This document shows, in pieces, positions 1 to 10,524 of a stretch of DNA of 64,000 bases. Source of the DNA: Niebla homalea (lineage: Eukaryota > Ascomycota > Lecanoromycetes > Lecanorales > Ramalinaceae); the NCBI GenBank assembly GCA_019925105.1, contig JAHGAU010000007.1, positions 1,612,001 to 1,676,000 of the forward strand, in the 5' to 3' direction. Under the pieces are notes generated by a model that did not search any database, was not told the DNA's origin, and saw nothing but the letters and a program-made list of their open reading frames with translations. A program made the position numbers and the translations under genes. The first letter of the stretch is position 1. Every line of letters begins with the position of its first letter.

Positions 1-626
1 AGAGGAAGAGCGGCGAATTGGCCACTTGTGGTCTAGGTCAGCGGGTAAGAAGTTATCGCAAGTAAGACTGGTAGTCTCTCGAGCTTGCCATGTTAACAGT
101 TTCTAGCTCAGTGCCATACAGTGAGAAATCTCACGACATGCAGGAATGAGATGAGAGAGAGTTAACTTCGGTTGCGGGGGAATTGTCTAATGAACCCAAT
201 GACGGACTTTCGACTTTGTGTGATAATTACAGCGGACAAAATGCGTAGGTCTTTGGGGGGGCCCTTTTGACTAGAAGGATCTGGAACCTCAATTTGGAGT
301 ATACCAATGCCACCAACTTGCACAACGTCCCGTCACCCGAAGCAAGATCCAAGATGAACATGTCCGGATCTGGTGACAGGTGCCCCTTGAAAAGACGACT
401 AATAGAGCTTTTCCTTTGAGTAATCACCTGACGCCTTGAGATACTTAACCTACAGTCCCGCAAGAAGATCTCCGTGCTTCTAGACCGATAAGTAGTACGA
501 GCTCCTCGCGTGTAAGTTGTCATGAGCGCAGACCTCGTGCAAGTCCAAAGCTTTGTTTCCAACCCATTTTAGTCCATACTGCTCTTCCTCCGTGAGATTA
601 GACTCGGTACCTAGTCAGGTCGACCG
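1..626. other. Left-edge stretch without a recognisable gene
   Basis: No open frame here shows a domain, codon bias or splice pattern I can defend. The minus-strand frame at 227-562 is open for 111 codons, but its composition is unremarkable and I do not recognise it. Confidence 0.4.
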
Positions 627-767
627 ATGGTGAGAGCTAGACTAACTAGCAGATGCTTAGATGAAGCTCTACACCGAGTAAGTTTCAGAACCTGCTACTT
701 TTGTAAACGCGAGGAGCATCCCGAGTCTCTGCTGCATCTGTTACTTGAATGCTCAGCAACTGAGTAA
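627..767 (+). mobile_element. Possible non-LTR retrotransposon remnant (reverse transcriptase C-terminal zinc knuckle)
   Basis: A 46-codon frame from an ATG at 627 to a TAA at 765 encodes a short basic stretch followed by a Cys-x2-Cys-x10-His-x4-Cys pattern, ending HLLLEC. That arrangement resembles the zf-RVT zinc-binding tail found after the reverse transcriptase of non-LTR elements (Tad/LINE-like), where the motif usually ends in HLL-x-EC. Only this tail is visible: no YxDD polymerase motif, endonuclease, poly-A tail or target-site duplication was found, so it would be a fragment. A chance match to such a short pattern is possible. Confidence 0.4.
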
Positions 768-1816
768 GGAGTTCGATGAGAATGACTGGACATGATCTTG
801 ATGTAGAATGTAAGATTGGTCGCCTTATCTTTCATTAGGCCGAGAGCCTGCTCCTTCGTTTGAGGTATGTGACAATAACTGTGGCAGAAGAGGGGATTTC
901 TTTTTCGGTAGAAAATGGAAGACAGTCAAATGTTGTAACATCACGTCATCTACGGTGAGCGCAGGTGCCGATGGCGTAATCATTTTTGGACTTGCAGGTG
1001 TCGTCGAGATTTTGGTCGTTACAGGATTTGCTTGAAAATAATCCGATAGTTCTTCGAGGGTGTCTGGCTACGTTCCAATAAAGACTGGGCTTTCTAACAA
1101 TACTTCGTGAGATTTGTTCGGTTGCATGCTCATTGCAATTTTGGTTGTATGGGTAAGACCACAGTGAAAGAAGCATGTCAGGAGTATATAGGTGTTGAGG
1201 TATGACTATTTGGATAGCAAGATTCAATGTAGCTTGTCATAATCATCTTGACTGCGTGTTTGATAATTTCTCCTGCTCGCAACGATGTGCAGTTCATATC
1301 TTAATACAAGACCTGATTCCCGTAATTGAGAAAGCGACCACATAACTTAGTGTAGTGGGCAAGACTTTTGACACCTTCGGGCCGTCCAGACATTGCTACA
1401 TGGGCACTCTGCTGTTCTCGCTTGACTCCGGCCGTCGGGCCTGGGTTCGTGGGTTCAAATCCACCAATGTGCGAGTTGATAATATTTGCGCGGATTAAGA
1501 CTGATAGAAAACGTCTCAATACATTCGTCAAGGGATGGAATCCCGTAAGGGACCTAAATGCACCGGGCAGCTGGCTTCCTTTTGTTCTTTTGGAGGACTG
1601 GCTCACCTTATGGCTTGCGTTGGGGCCAGATACATGCTTGCAAACTTGTTGTGGCCCGTTTGGAGCTCCCAGGCTAGGTCTCTTGATTGTCTCAAGGAAC
1701 ATGAGTATATGTATTCTGTGGCATGCTCGCAGAAGGCTTTTTGTATGCTCGAAGAATCTATCTGCCCATCCAACACAGTGGCCACGACGAACCAAATTGT
1801 AATATGATTTTGCCTC
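768..1816. other. Intergenic stretch, nothing assigned
   Basis: Overlapping open frames occur on both strands between 1301 and 1854, but they mirror one another, have no recognisable domain and no codon-bias contrast. No tRNA cloverleaf could be folded around the tRNA-like T-arm string near 1453. Confidence 0.4.
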
Positions 1817-3513
1817 TCAACCGACTTTATAAAACGTCTCTCCCCCAGGTACATCCTGGTCAGGAGCCCATCTCAATCGGTCGATTGATCCATCATCGCT
1901 TGCCGCAAACCGCATTCTGTAGTAGGAACTTACCTGGTTAGTGAACCTACCGCGGCCTGCCAACTCCTCCCCCTCCTGCAGCCAGGTGAAAACATCGTCA
2001 TGGTAGTGCTCCAGGTCAAATTTTCCCTCAAAATTGCCTTGGAAGCATATCTCGAGATAGTCGCCAGGACGCAGAAACCTCACCCGAATCTTCATTAGAT
2101 CCAAAGTGTCCGTGTAGGTGCCACCATATTCAACAAGGTCTCGGGGAGAGGTATCGGGTCTCTGAAAATTCTCGAATTCGGCTTCTAGAATGTCACTCCA
2201 ACTCAGCGCTTCGGACGCACTGCTCCTTTCTGCTGCGATGTAGTCGTTCCTGTCCCGAACGCCCATCAATGTCTCGAGAAAGAGCTGTCCGATTGAGCCT
2301 GCGCAGTCGTTCAGCGCCGACGTGTTTATCAGCACGATGACAGCATTTTGCGTGTCGGGGAGGAGGTTCACGGCCGCGAGACAGCCTGGGAGGCCCCCCT
2401 GAGGGTAGATGATCAAACGCGAAGGAGAGCTCTCGCCGACAATGGGCATTCCCTCGAGCATGAGATTGGGGTTCAGTCCAATGGCTCTCATGGCCGTTGG
2501 TGTCTGTGCCCGCACCTAAGTGAGACGTGGAGTCAGCACAGCTCTTACGGTGCAAGAAAACCACGTTACATAATTCCCATGAAGAGTTAGATCTGACTCA
2601 CCCAGCCAAGCGCATACGACTTCTCGCGCAGCGACGTCTCACCCAATGGAATCTTTGCCGACAAAAGCTGTTGCACCTGCTTGAAGGGTGATCACTCCTT
2701 CGACGTCCCCTCCCTGGTGAACTGATACTCCGCTGCCTCCATCAGCTCACTATACAGCCTCAACAAATCCTTCATGCACGAGCGAATGCCTCCGTTCGCT
2801 CCCCCAAACGTATCAGCGCCCATCTTGAACCCACAGATTTTGACCGGCGTGCTGCTATCATCAACACCGTAGGCCTTGGCGACGTTACCATCTCCATCCT
2901 CGTCTCCTTCCTCAGCTGTCGCCCTCGTCCGCTCCATCCCCACCTGCTCGAGAATTCGATCCCGCACAACCTCATCTCACCGCTTCCCCGTCAGCTGCTC
3001 CATCACCAAGCCCGCGAGATCATAGCCCATGTTGTTGTACTGCCACTGGCGCCGGAACGCCTTCACCGCCTGCCGCCCGTTCAGGAAGCGTAGACTATTC
3101 GCCCTCTCGATCAAGATATGATTCTGGGTTTCGAGCCGGTGATTCGACGTCGCCATCCCCGTCCGGTGGGCCAGCAGATCCGTGACGGTGGTGCAGTTCC
3201 GCAAGATCTCGTCGTCCGGGTGCCAGTCGGGGAGGACGTCCTTGACTTTGGTGTCCCAGGTGAGGGCACCCTCCTCGACGAGCACGGCCATGGTCGCTGA
3301 GACTTTTGTGAGCGAGGCGATAGGGAAGATGGTTTCATCGTCGATGGGCAGTTTGGCGAAGATGTCGCGGAAGCCAAAGTTGGCGGTGTGGAAGGTTTGG
3401 CCGTGGTGGAGGACCCCGAGGGAGACACCGGCGGTGCCGGCGATGGTCATGAGTTCCTCGATGGTTGGAGTTAGGGCGGTGAGACGTTGTTTGAGGGTGG
3501 AATTGGAATCCAT
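1817..3513 (-). pseudogene. Beta-lactamase-family serine hydrolase, interrupted by two in-frame TGA codons
   Basis: The frame runs from ATG at 3513 (exon 1 3513-2602, intron 2601-2516 GTGAGT...TTAG, exon 2 2515-1817). It matches the class C beta-lactamase/penicillin-binding fold used by fungal transesterases and hydrolases of secondary metabolism: SLTK (SxxK nucleophile Ser67, Lys70) and YNN (YxN, Tyr159, Asn161) are present, and the span of about 536 codons is normal for the family. Two stops lie in the same frame: TGA at 2979-2977, directly after the YNN region where relatives usually have Trp, and TGA at 2694-2692. Coding similarity continues in frame past both, so this is substitution, not frameshift. 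No intron with credible sites and length removes either stop; the only candidate across the first is about 37 nt and would delete a conserved helix. As written the gene gives a 178-residue fragment. Strain polymorphism or base-call error remain possible. Confidence 0.75.
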
Positions 3514-4089
3514 GGTTGCTTAGATCGCTAGGATTCGTTCTTGCAGAATTGAGGCAAGCTGCTGGAAGCTATGTCAGAGGAATGCTTGTACTGATCTGGT
3601 GAGTGAATCACAGCCCGGGACGCCACGTAAGAAACTGTTGAGGTCAGCTACCCCTAATTGAACGAATCTCTTTTTGAGATAGACGTTGTATCGCGCATGC
3701 CAAGATCGGGCTTTGGAGCCATTCACAGTATTGAACATATTGGAGACACAAGCTGATTGCAGTGGGTTCATTGATGATGTTATTTCATTGGCCCTCTGAT
3801 TCCATGCATTCCGAGGCTCTGCTGCCATTGTTATATGTAGGGCCGCTATCGCTGAGCTAGAATCTCTGGCCTATCTGAATCGTAATCATAATCACCTCAA
3901 CTCCTTGCGAAATGCAAGAGACCGAAAAGCCGACATCAGCCAGCGTGATGCTCGAATGCACCTCCAGCTTTTTTTGTATTCACAAAACCCACACTTTTTT
4001 CATGTCCAACTTTCGTGTATCGTCGTTGTCGCGCAAATAAGCGTGCATTCCGAACATGCAGTCATCCGCCTTTGTAACCTGGTCAATAT
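3514..4089. other. Intergenic, upstream of the hydrolase and downstream of the next gene
   Basis: The stretch separates two minus-strand genes, so it holds the promoter of the hydrolase and the 3' end of the upstream gene. No repeat or RNA gene was seen. Confidence 0.4.
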
Positions 4090-5162
4090 TCAATCGAGCT
4101 CCATCGCACCGACCACCATGTCGTCCTCCAACGAACTTGACTGCCCGTTCGATGGGCCACATTGGACGTGCACGCCAGCTTGTCCTGGACGAATGGGCTC
4201 ATTGTCCTCAAACATAGTGGGCTGCATCAACAAATTGTTCAGCGCAGTCTCTTTCCCCTTGGCGAGCAACCTCCCGCTCTGCAAGTCATCATCGAAGATG
4301 TACCAGCCCTGTTTGCTCTCTACCAGGCAGCAATGATGGGGCTTGCACTGCGCGACGACCTTGACATGACCGAGTGGATAGAAATTTTGCAAAAAAGTCT
4401 GATGGCCACGCAGAGCTGCTGCGACATGTTCTTGCGTGGTGTCCGGGGTCTCCCATCCCACACCAAGCTTGAGTTTGTACTCGTCGATCTTGTCACCGGT
4501 TGAAGAGGCTTTATCCTCGAGGGAGGCAGAGTTGGAATTGGTTTGGATTTCAATGTCAAGGGTGCCGGAATCTGCAATGTCGTTTGCGGCATTTGAGCGT
4601 GACATCTTGTGACGTGGCCTATCTTCTTCTGAGGATTTGGAAGCATCGGAAGGAAAGTCCACGTTGGAATAATCGGTGGTGAGAATGGGCTCGCGGATGT
4701 GAGTGCCGGCGGCAGGTTGGGATTGCTGATTGAGTGGGCGCTCAGGCGTGGTGTGTGGGTTGAGCGGCATCCAAGAGTCCTATCCCAGCACGAGATCAGC
4801 GTTCGCTCGTACAAAGGATGAAGAGTTGGTAAAGGGGATCGGGGAGATTAGCTGTCGCTGGCTTCATATGGAATGTGCCAATGGAAGGTGAGTACCTTCT
4901 CAGGGCTGATCATTGGAGTGGCAGGTGGAATATTGAACTGCTGTTCATCGAAACTGATGTCATTGCGCGTACGCTTCTTTTGCGCATCAGGCTTCTCAAG
5001 CGGGATGTCGTAAGGTCGTCGATCCATAACAGGCGCAGTAATTGATGTATGTGGACGATAGAGGGAATGTGCTGCTTGAGATATTGGATCGAATTGATGT
5101 TGATGCGGGGAGAGTATGATGACTGGTGAGTCTGAAAAGTCGTTGAAACCAAGAGGATACAT
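4090..5162 (-). CDS. Two-exon protein of unknown function (318 aa)
   Basis: Exon 1 is 5162-4896 and exon 2 is 4779-4090; the intron 4895-4780 begins GTACTC and ends ATAG, phase 0, and joins two frames that are each open. I do not recognise the product. The N-terminal third is rich in His, Pro and Ser and includes a basic KKRTR patch; the middle is polar and probably disordered. The best-ordered part is near the C-terminus: a Trp/His/Cys-rich segment containing HHCCLVE and GWYIFDDD, followed by an acidic tail. No signal peptide or membrane segment. The basic patch would allow nuclear localisation, but that is inference. Confidence 0.6.
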
Positions 5163-6009
5163 CCTGAGTCAACAAGTCCAATTGAGTGTTCAAAGTATGC
5201 TTGTAAGATGCTTGTAAGGAAGGTGCTATCAGCGAAAGACGGCAGAAGAAATTGTAGGCTGAACGCAGCAGATGGATTGACAGGCGCGATCGAGATGCTG
5301 ACAAGGCTGAATATGTAGATGAGACAGGTAATAGAAGATGTGTAGCAAATATAAAAAGAAAAAAGAGATGAGAACCTGGTACAAGCCGCGATGAATCAAT
5401 CACATTTGACAGGTTTGCTGTTTGCAAGAGTGAATGAAGTGAGAAAAGTGGCTCATTGGCCCTTTTCTACAGATTTCGGGCGTGGGGACGGTGGGGCCCC
5501 CGATGGGACCTGAATTCAATCAATCGCGGCTCTGCCAATCACCTCTCTCGACTGTTCCAGTGGCTGGGCTTTTGGTGGGGTTGATGCGGGCATGCAGATT
5601 CCCCCGGCTTGGGTTTGGGCAAAAACGGCTTAGCCCTTGGCTGGGAACAGGGGCAAAGGGTCCCGTTCTGCAGTTCTCTCTCAGGCTCTTACACCGGCCT
5701 CACCAGCCTCGTTTTGCCTTGCCTCATACAGCAATCCAGCATCTGACTCAGGTCTGATACTATAACGGATACAATACTAATCCTATTAAGAAGAGTCGAC
5801 GATCTGAATTGTACTCCCTATCCTGTAAGCAGTTCTACGAATTGGCACGCATTGATTACTTCGAAGCTTTTCCATGTTCAATACCACCGACGACCCTCTG
5901 CGAGAATGCCCAAAAATTTGAGTCAAGATTCAATTTTGAGCACATACCTCATTCATACACTGAACATGCCGTATTTCCTAAATCATACACTTCTCTTAAC
6001 CGTTGCTGA
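5163..6009. other. Intergenic region between the unknown gene and the PKS relic
   Basis: It contains the promoter and 5' leader of the minus-strand gene at its left end. A 91-codon plus frame at 5482-5757 has no domain. Any N-terminal (SAT-like) part of the polyketide synthase that once lay here is no longer readable by eye. Confidence 0.4.
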
Positions 6010-9000
6010 TTCATAGACAACATCAATCTTCGCCTTGAGGAGCTCATCTCAAGCCAAGAGATCAATGCGCTCCATATCCCTGGTAGGCTTCGTTCATCTG
6101 GTCCAGGTCGAATTAATTCCCATTTTGGCAGGAAATGGCCAAGCTGAATGTCGGTACAGCGTGCTCTGCCAGTGCTGTAGTGATACAGCTAGCCTGTTCC
6201 TACTGAGAGACTGAGAAGTGCAATTGTGCTCTTGCTGGACGTGCCAACATCACGGCAGATCCAGCTCTCTTTGCAGGCCTCAGTCGTGGCCATTTCTCTC
6301 TCCCACTGGATTGTGTAAAACGTGGAACAAAGGTGCAGATGGCTAGTGTCGAGCCGAGGCAGTCGGGACATCCGTCCTCAAACGCTTTGATGACGCTATA
6401 AGTGAGAGGGAAAGTATCATCGCGGTAATCATATCTGCTGTAACAAATCATTCAGCCGATGCTGTCTCCATTACACACCCCCACTCTAAGAATCAGGAAG
6501 CTTTATATAAAAAGGCACTGAAAGCTACAAATGTTACCCTCACGAGATAGACTACGTTGAAATGCATGGTACAGGGAAAATGCGGGCGAGGTCGCAGAGT
6601 CAGCCTCTGTGGCGTCCGTTTTTGGTAAATCCCGGATGGAAAAGCGACCTCTGTACATCGGCTCTGTCAAAGCTAACGCTGGACATGGAGAGGCAGCTTC
6701 TGGGGTTACGTCTGTAATTAAAGCTTCAATGATGTTTCGAAAGATCTCATCCCAAGACATGTGGGCATCAAGTCTGCAATGAATAAGGAAGGGGCAACGT
6801 ACGCTTCGCGTACCATTTTGTTTCCCGAGAGCACCATACCGTTGGCTACATCGAATGAGGAAGGCAGAAGGAGAATACTGATCAACAATTTCAACCCCAA
6901 ATTCTGGCAACACATGCATCTTGTTAGAAGACTAGCATCAGAGACATAGCGATGTCGTCCGAGATGGTGCAAAATATCATCTATACGGAAGGTCTCAGCT
7001 GTGAGCTTGCGTGGATAATGGGCCTGAAACTACAACAATTGGTGGGCCTAGAATCGACGTTGTCGCCTTGCAAGAACTCCTCCATGCCAAAGTCAGAAAA
7101 GCAAAGCTCCTAGATACTCCTTATGCCTTCCATTCTTCTCAGATTGATGCTATGCATCATTACTATTTTCGGGACGTGGCCGCCAAGGTCCAGTTTCCAA
7201 AACCTACTACCATTTGCTTCTAGTCTCATAAGGCGTATGTGTCAAGCCCTGATGTCATTTGTGCAGATTACTTGCTACGGCACACTAGGCAACTATTGAA
7301 TTTCCTGGGCGCTATGCGCCAGTCTGTTGATTGATATCCGATAAAGCTGATGTCCTTTGACTCGAGCTGGGCCCCAGTCCTCAGTGCCTTCTCATGGTCA
7401 ATACTATCGTAAATTTTCAGGCTGAAGAGGCACTTGCATTATTGGAGGCGGGGAGGAACGACTGGACGGTAATTGGGGATGGCCTCCGCCAAAGCCTACA
7501 GGGCAGGACTTGAAATTTCATGGAGCGAGTATCGTAGAGCATTCGAGCACGCTCTGACTTTGCTAGACTTGCCGCCCTACGCTTTTGACTTACAGAGTTG
7601 TTGGCTGCAATATGAAGGCGACTGGCGGCTGACGAAGAGCGACAGAGATCGTTGCGCTGCCTCCCAACAAAGGCCATCTTTCATAGCACTACACTACACT
7701 GTCTTGAGAAGGAGAAAATCACGGAAGAGTCCACGAAACTTGACTTCATCATAGACCTTGCCAACTCCGATCTCCGCAAGTTGATCCTTGAGCGAACGGC
7801 CTAGGGCTTTGACCAAGCTCAGTGTACACTGACATGGTTTTGACTGCTGCTGATTTCCTGCAAAAACGGTTGCTGAAACCCGAGGACAATCTTGCCACAG
7901 AAGTGACTAACCTGGAGGTTCTCCAACCCCTCATTATTCGCGAAGAGGAGATTGCTCCCCAAGTCAAGGTCATCGTGACTAAATTTCGAGAGAGCGAGTC
8001 AGTCGAAGTCTCTTTGAATTCATCTCCTGACGGCAGATACGTATGTCACGCTCAATGCACAATTCGTTATGGAACGCTGAGCTATGGCGAACTGAATGGG
8101 AGCCAGATGCGTAACTCTATCAGGCTAGGATGCAGAGCCTGTTTACCTCAGCCGTGCAAGGAAAGGCCCACAGGCTTTTGGAAAGGATGGTGTACAACCT
8201 CTTTTCCAACCTGGTCCGATACGAAGAACCCTATTGGGGAATGCAAGAGATGATCTTGGATGGCGACCTGATGGTGGCAATGCTTCGGTTAGGCTATCGT
8301 CTTCTCGGCCCGTCGAAACCTTCTTTTGCCGCCCATACTCGATCGATAGTCTACGTCACCTGAGGGGCTTTGTCCTCAATTGCAGTGGCGTCCCTCCAGA
8401 CGATATGGTTTCCATCTCCCGTGGGTTCCAGAGCATGCGTTTGTTTGGCCCGTCCTTTGGTTGCGGGAAGGCTCTATCAGATAGGCGTTCGCATAAGGTC
8501 CGTGGGGGAATGAAATGTGCTGGTAGGTGACGTGCGACTTTTTGATAGCGGCTATATGCTCGGTCTATTCGCAGGGTTGTACAATGACTCACAAAGTCAG
8601 AGCGTCACTCGAGTTGCCGCTGGGCATCGGGACCCCATCCTGGTGCAAGCTAGCGCTTCATCGGCTGAAAAGCCGCTCTCGATTTCTCAGGTACTCAACA
8701 TACTCGCCAAAGAACTACGTATAGAGCTACATAAATCGACAGACGACGCGGCCTTGGATAGTCTTGGCATTGATGTTATTTTAGCGATATCGATATCTCG
8801 CTACTAGGTACCTGCACCACTGTGGGTCAACTTACAGCCAAACTTCTGCCGGAAACACCGGACGCTGGGGAAGACAGACCTTGCTCAAGTATTCGAAAAA
8901 TTCTTGTAAAAAAGCTCATCATCCACATAACGAAGATCCAACCAGTCAAAGTCCTCGGAACAAGGTTTAAAATCGGTTCAGAGCTTTTCAATCATGAGCA

Positions 9001-9715
9001 AATTTGCGAAGACACCGAGCAATGTACTTCCGTCCCCCTCATTACCGATAACCCCACTATGGCAGACCCACAAAGCCACCTTGAAGCGCTGGATGTACAA
9101 TCCACAAGCAACAAGAGAAAGTCACATCAACGATCAAGGAGCGGGTTTCATTGCCCTTTCAGCTCTTTTCACAGAGCGCACTCTAATGCACGTTCGATCC
9201 TATTCCCACTCCCGGATGGCTCGGGATCAGCCAGCTGATACGCCGATCTCCGATGTGTTCCCCGGGAGTGTTCGGTCATTGCTTTCAATAGTCCTTTCCA
9301 GGATGAGCCGCATGAGTATACCATCTCGCTGAAAAACATGACCCAAAAATTCGTCTCGGACATTCTCGAATAGCAGGGGGTCATACCTTGTAGGTGGCTG
9401 GACGATCGGCGGAGCCTACGCCTACGAAGCTGTGGTGCAACTTCATGCTCAGAACAGGGCAGATCAAGGGTTTGATACTTATCGATAGTGTGTGTCCTTT
9501 GACACTGCCGTCCTTACCCGAGGCCACGATCGAAGTTCTTGACGCCGTTGGTGTCTTCAACTCTATCAAAACGCGAGGTGTGGAGGGCACGATCCCTTCT
9601 AAAGTTTATACGCATGCTGTAATTCAGCTCAGGAATGGGGCTGTGATTTCACTGGAGAACTTCCCTCCACGCCCTCTCTGGAGCTTCGACGAACCGGAGA
9701 CAAACGTATAGCGCA
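6010..9715 (+). pseudogene. Relic of a non-reducing polyketide synthase (KS-AT-PT-ACP-TE)
   Basis: Pieces in all three plus frames line up in the order of a fungal non-reducing PKS. KS: GPGRIN near 6095, the active-site string TACSAS (Cys codon 6162-6164), CRAEAVGT near 6350, VEMHGTG (His 6565-6567), GHGEAASG (His 6684-6686) and HVGIK near 6760. Then only the end of AT (DTPYAFHSSQID, about 7115-7150). PT: YLLRHTRQLLNF near 7270, a stretch near 7495-7620 containing PPYAFDL and a C-terminal stretch 7825-8420. ACP near 8690-8805. TE: PDGSGSA near 9215 and LILIDS near 9470. Decay is extensive: a TAG at 6344-6346, many frame changes and a deletion of most of AT between about 6900 and 6990. The ACP pantetheine Ser is Val (LGIDV, 8775-8777) and the TE nucleophile Ser is Thr (GGWT, 9402-9404). 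Even if spliced it could not be a working synthase. The original product cannot be told. Confidence 0.88.
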
Positions 9716-10524
9716 GCTTTATTTGGTGGCAAGCTAGCGTTTTCTCTGGCCAAAACTGCATGCCTTCACTCCAAATTCATCCACCAGTCAGCACCCTCAG
9801 TCGAATTTTCTCGATCCTTTCCGAAAGTCATCTATGCGAGGTATGCGAGCCTTTACCTCTTTGGTCCATTTTCCTTGCCTCTTAACGACATCCGGACCCT
9901 TATTTATTATACCTCCAATGATCTCTCGAGTAAAAAGATCGTATTAAGTTACCGATTCAAGTATTTTACTATATAACTTAATCTTCGATCGAAACTAAAT
10001 ATAGAAATATAGCATCTCTTCTACTAACGCTTCATAAAACGCTTATTTACTTAAACCGTTCCTGACTTTCGGCAAAGTATCAACTACCTTCTTATATTGT
10101 ATCTACTCTTCGTCCGCGCTTATAATAGCTTCTTAAAAGAAAGCCGCAGCTGTACCAACAACGCTATACGGTAATCGGACCACCTGCATTCCAGTATGTT
10201 TCCTTCTCTGGGCTGCTGCAGCATTTTCATAGAACATGACGCCTCGACCTCCCTGGCGTGCTGTCGTGCATATGCACATACACGTCGCAAAATTACGCAG
10301 TCGTGCATAGGGACCTTCCACATTTCTCACAATGCATGAGTTTTTGGAAGGGGGAAAGTGACGCAGACCATCAAAACTCTGGTTTAAAGTAATCGCTGTG
10401 CCCTGTTGTCAAAGCCTGTGCCTTTTGTTCCAACTTGGTTTGGCTTTGGTAATAACTTCAACTGTAAGAGGCCGAGAAAGTCCTGGATTCAAAGCACGCT
10501 TGTGTATCAGAGGCTCAATCAAAT
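9716..10524. other. AT-rich island and promoter region of the decarboxylase
   Basis: About 9880-10140 is strongly AT-rich and dense in TpA steps (runs such as TTACTATATAACTTAA) with few CpA, the look of repeat-induced point mutation in Pezizomycotina, though no parent element is recognisable. From 10140 the composition returns to normal up to the ATG at 10525. Confidence 0.5.

Noticed and set aside
1440..1480. tRNA-like T-arm string GTGGGTTCAAATCCACC
   Set aside because: The third stem pair does not form and no D-arm, anticodon arm or acceptor stem could be folded around it.
1301..1802. Opposing open frames of 164 and 144 codons on the two strands
   Set aside because: Mutual shadows with no domain, no splice support and unremarkable composition.
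2938..2979. Very short intron that would remove the first TGA of the beta-lactamase-family gene
   Set aside because: It would be about 37 nt, below usual fungal intron size, and would delete a conserved helix; the second stop would remain.
5482..5757. 91-codon plus frame
   Set aside because: No family, no introns or neighbours that support it; G/C composition explains the openness.
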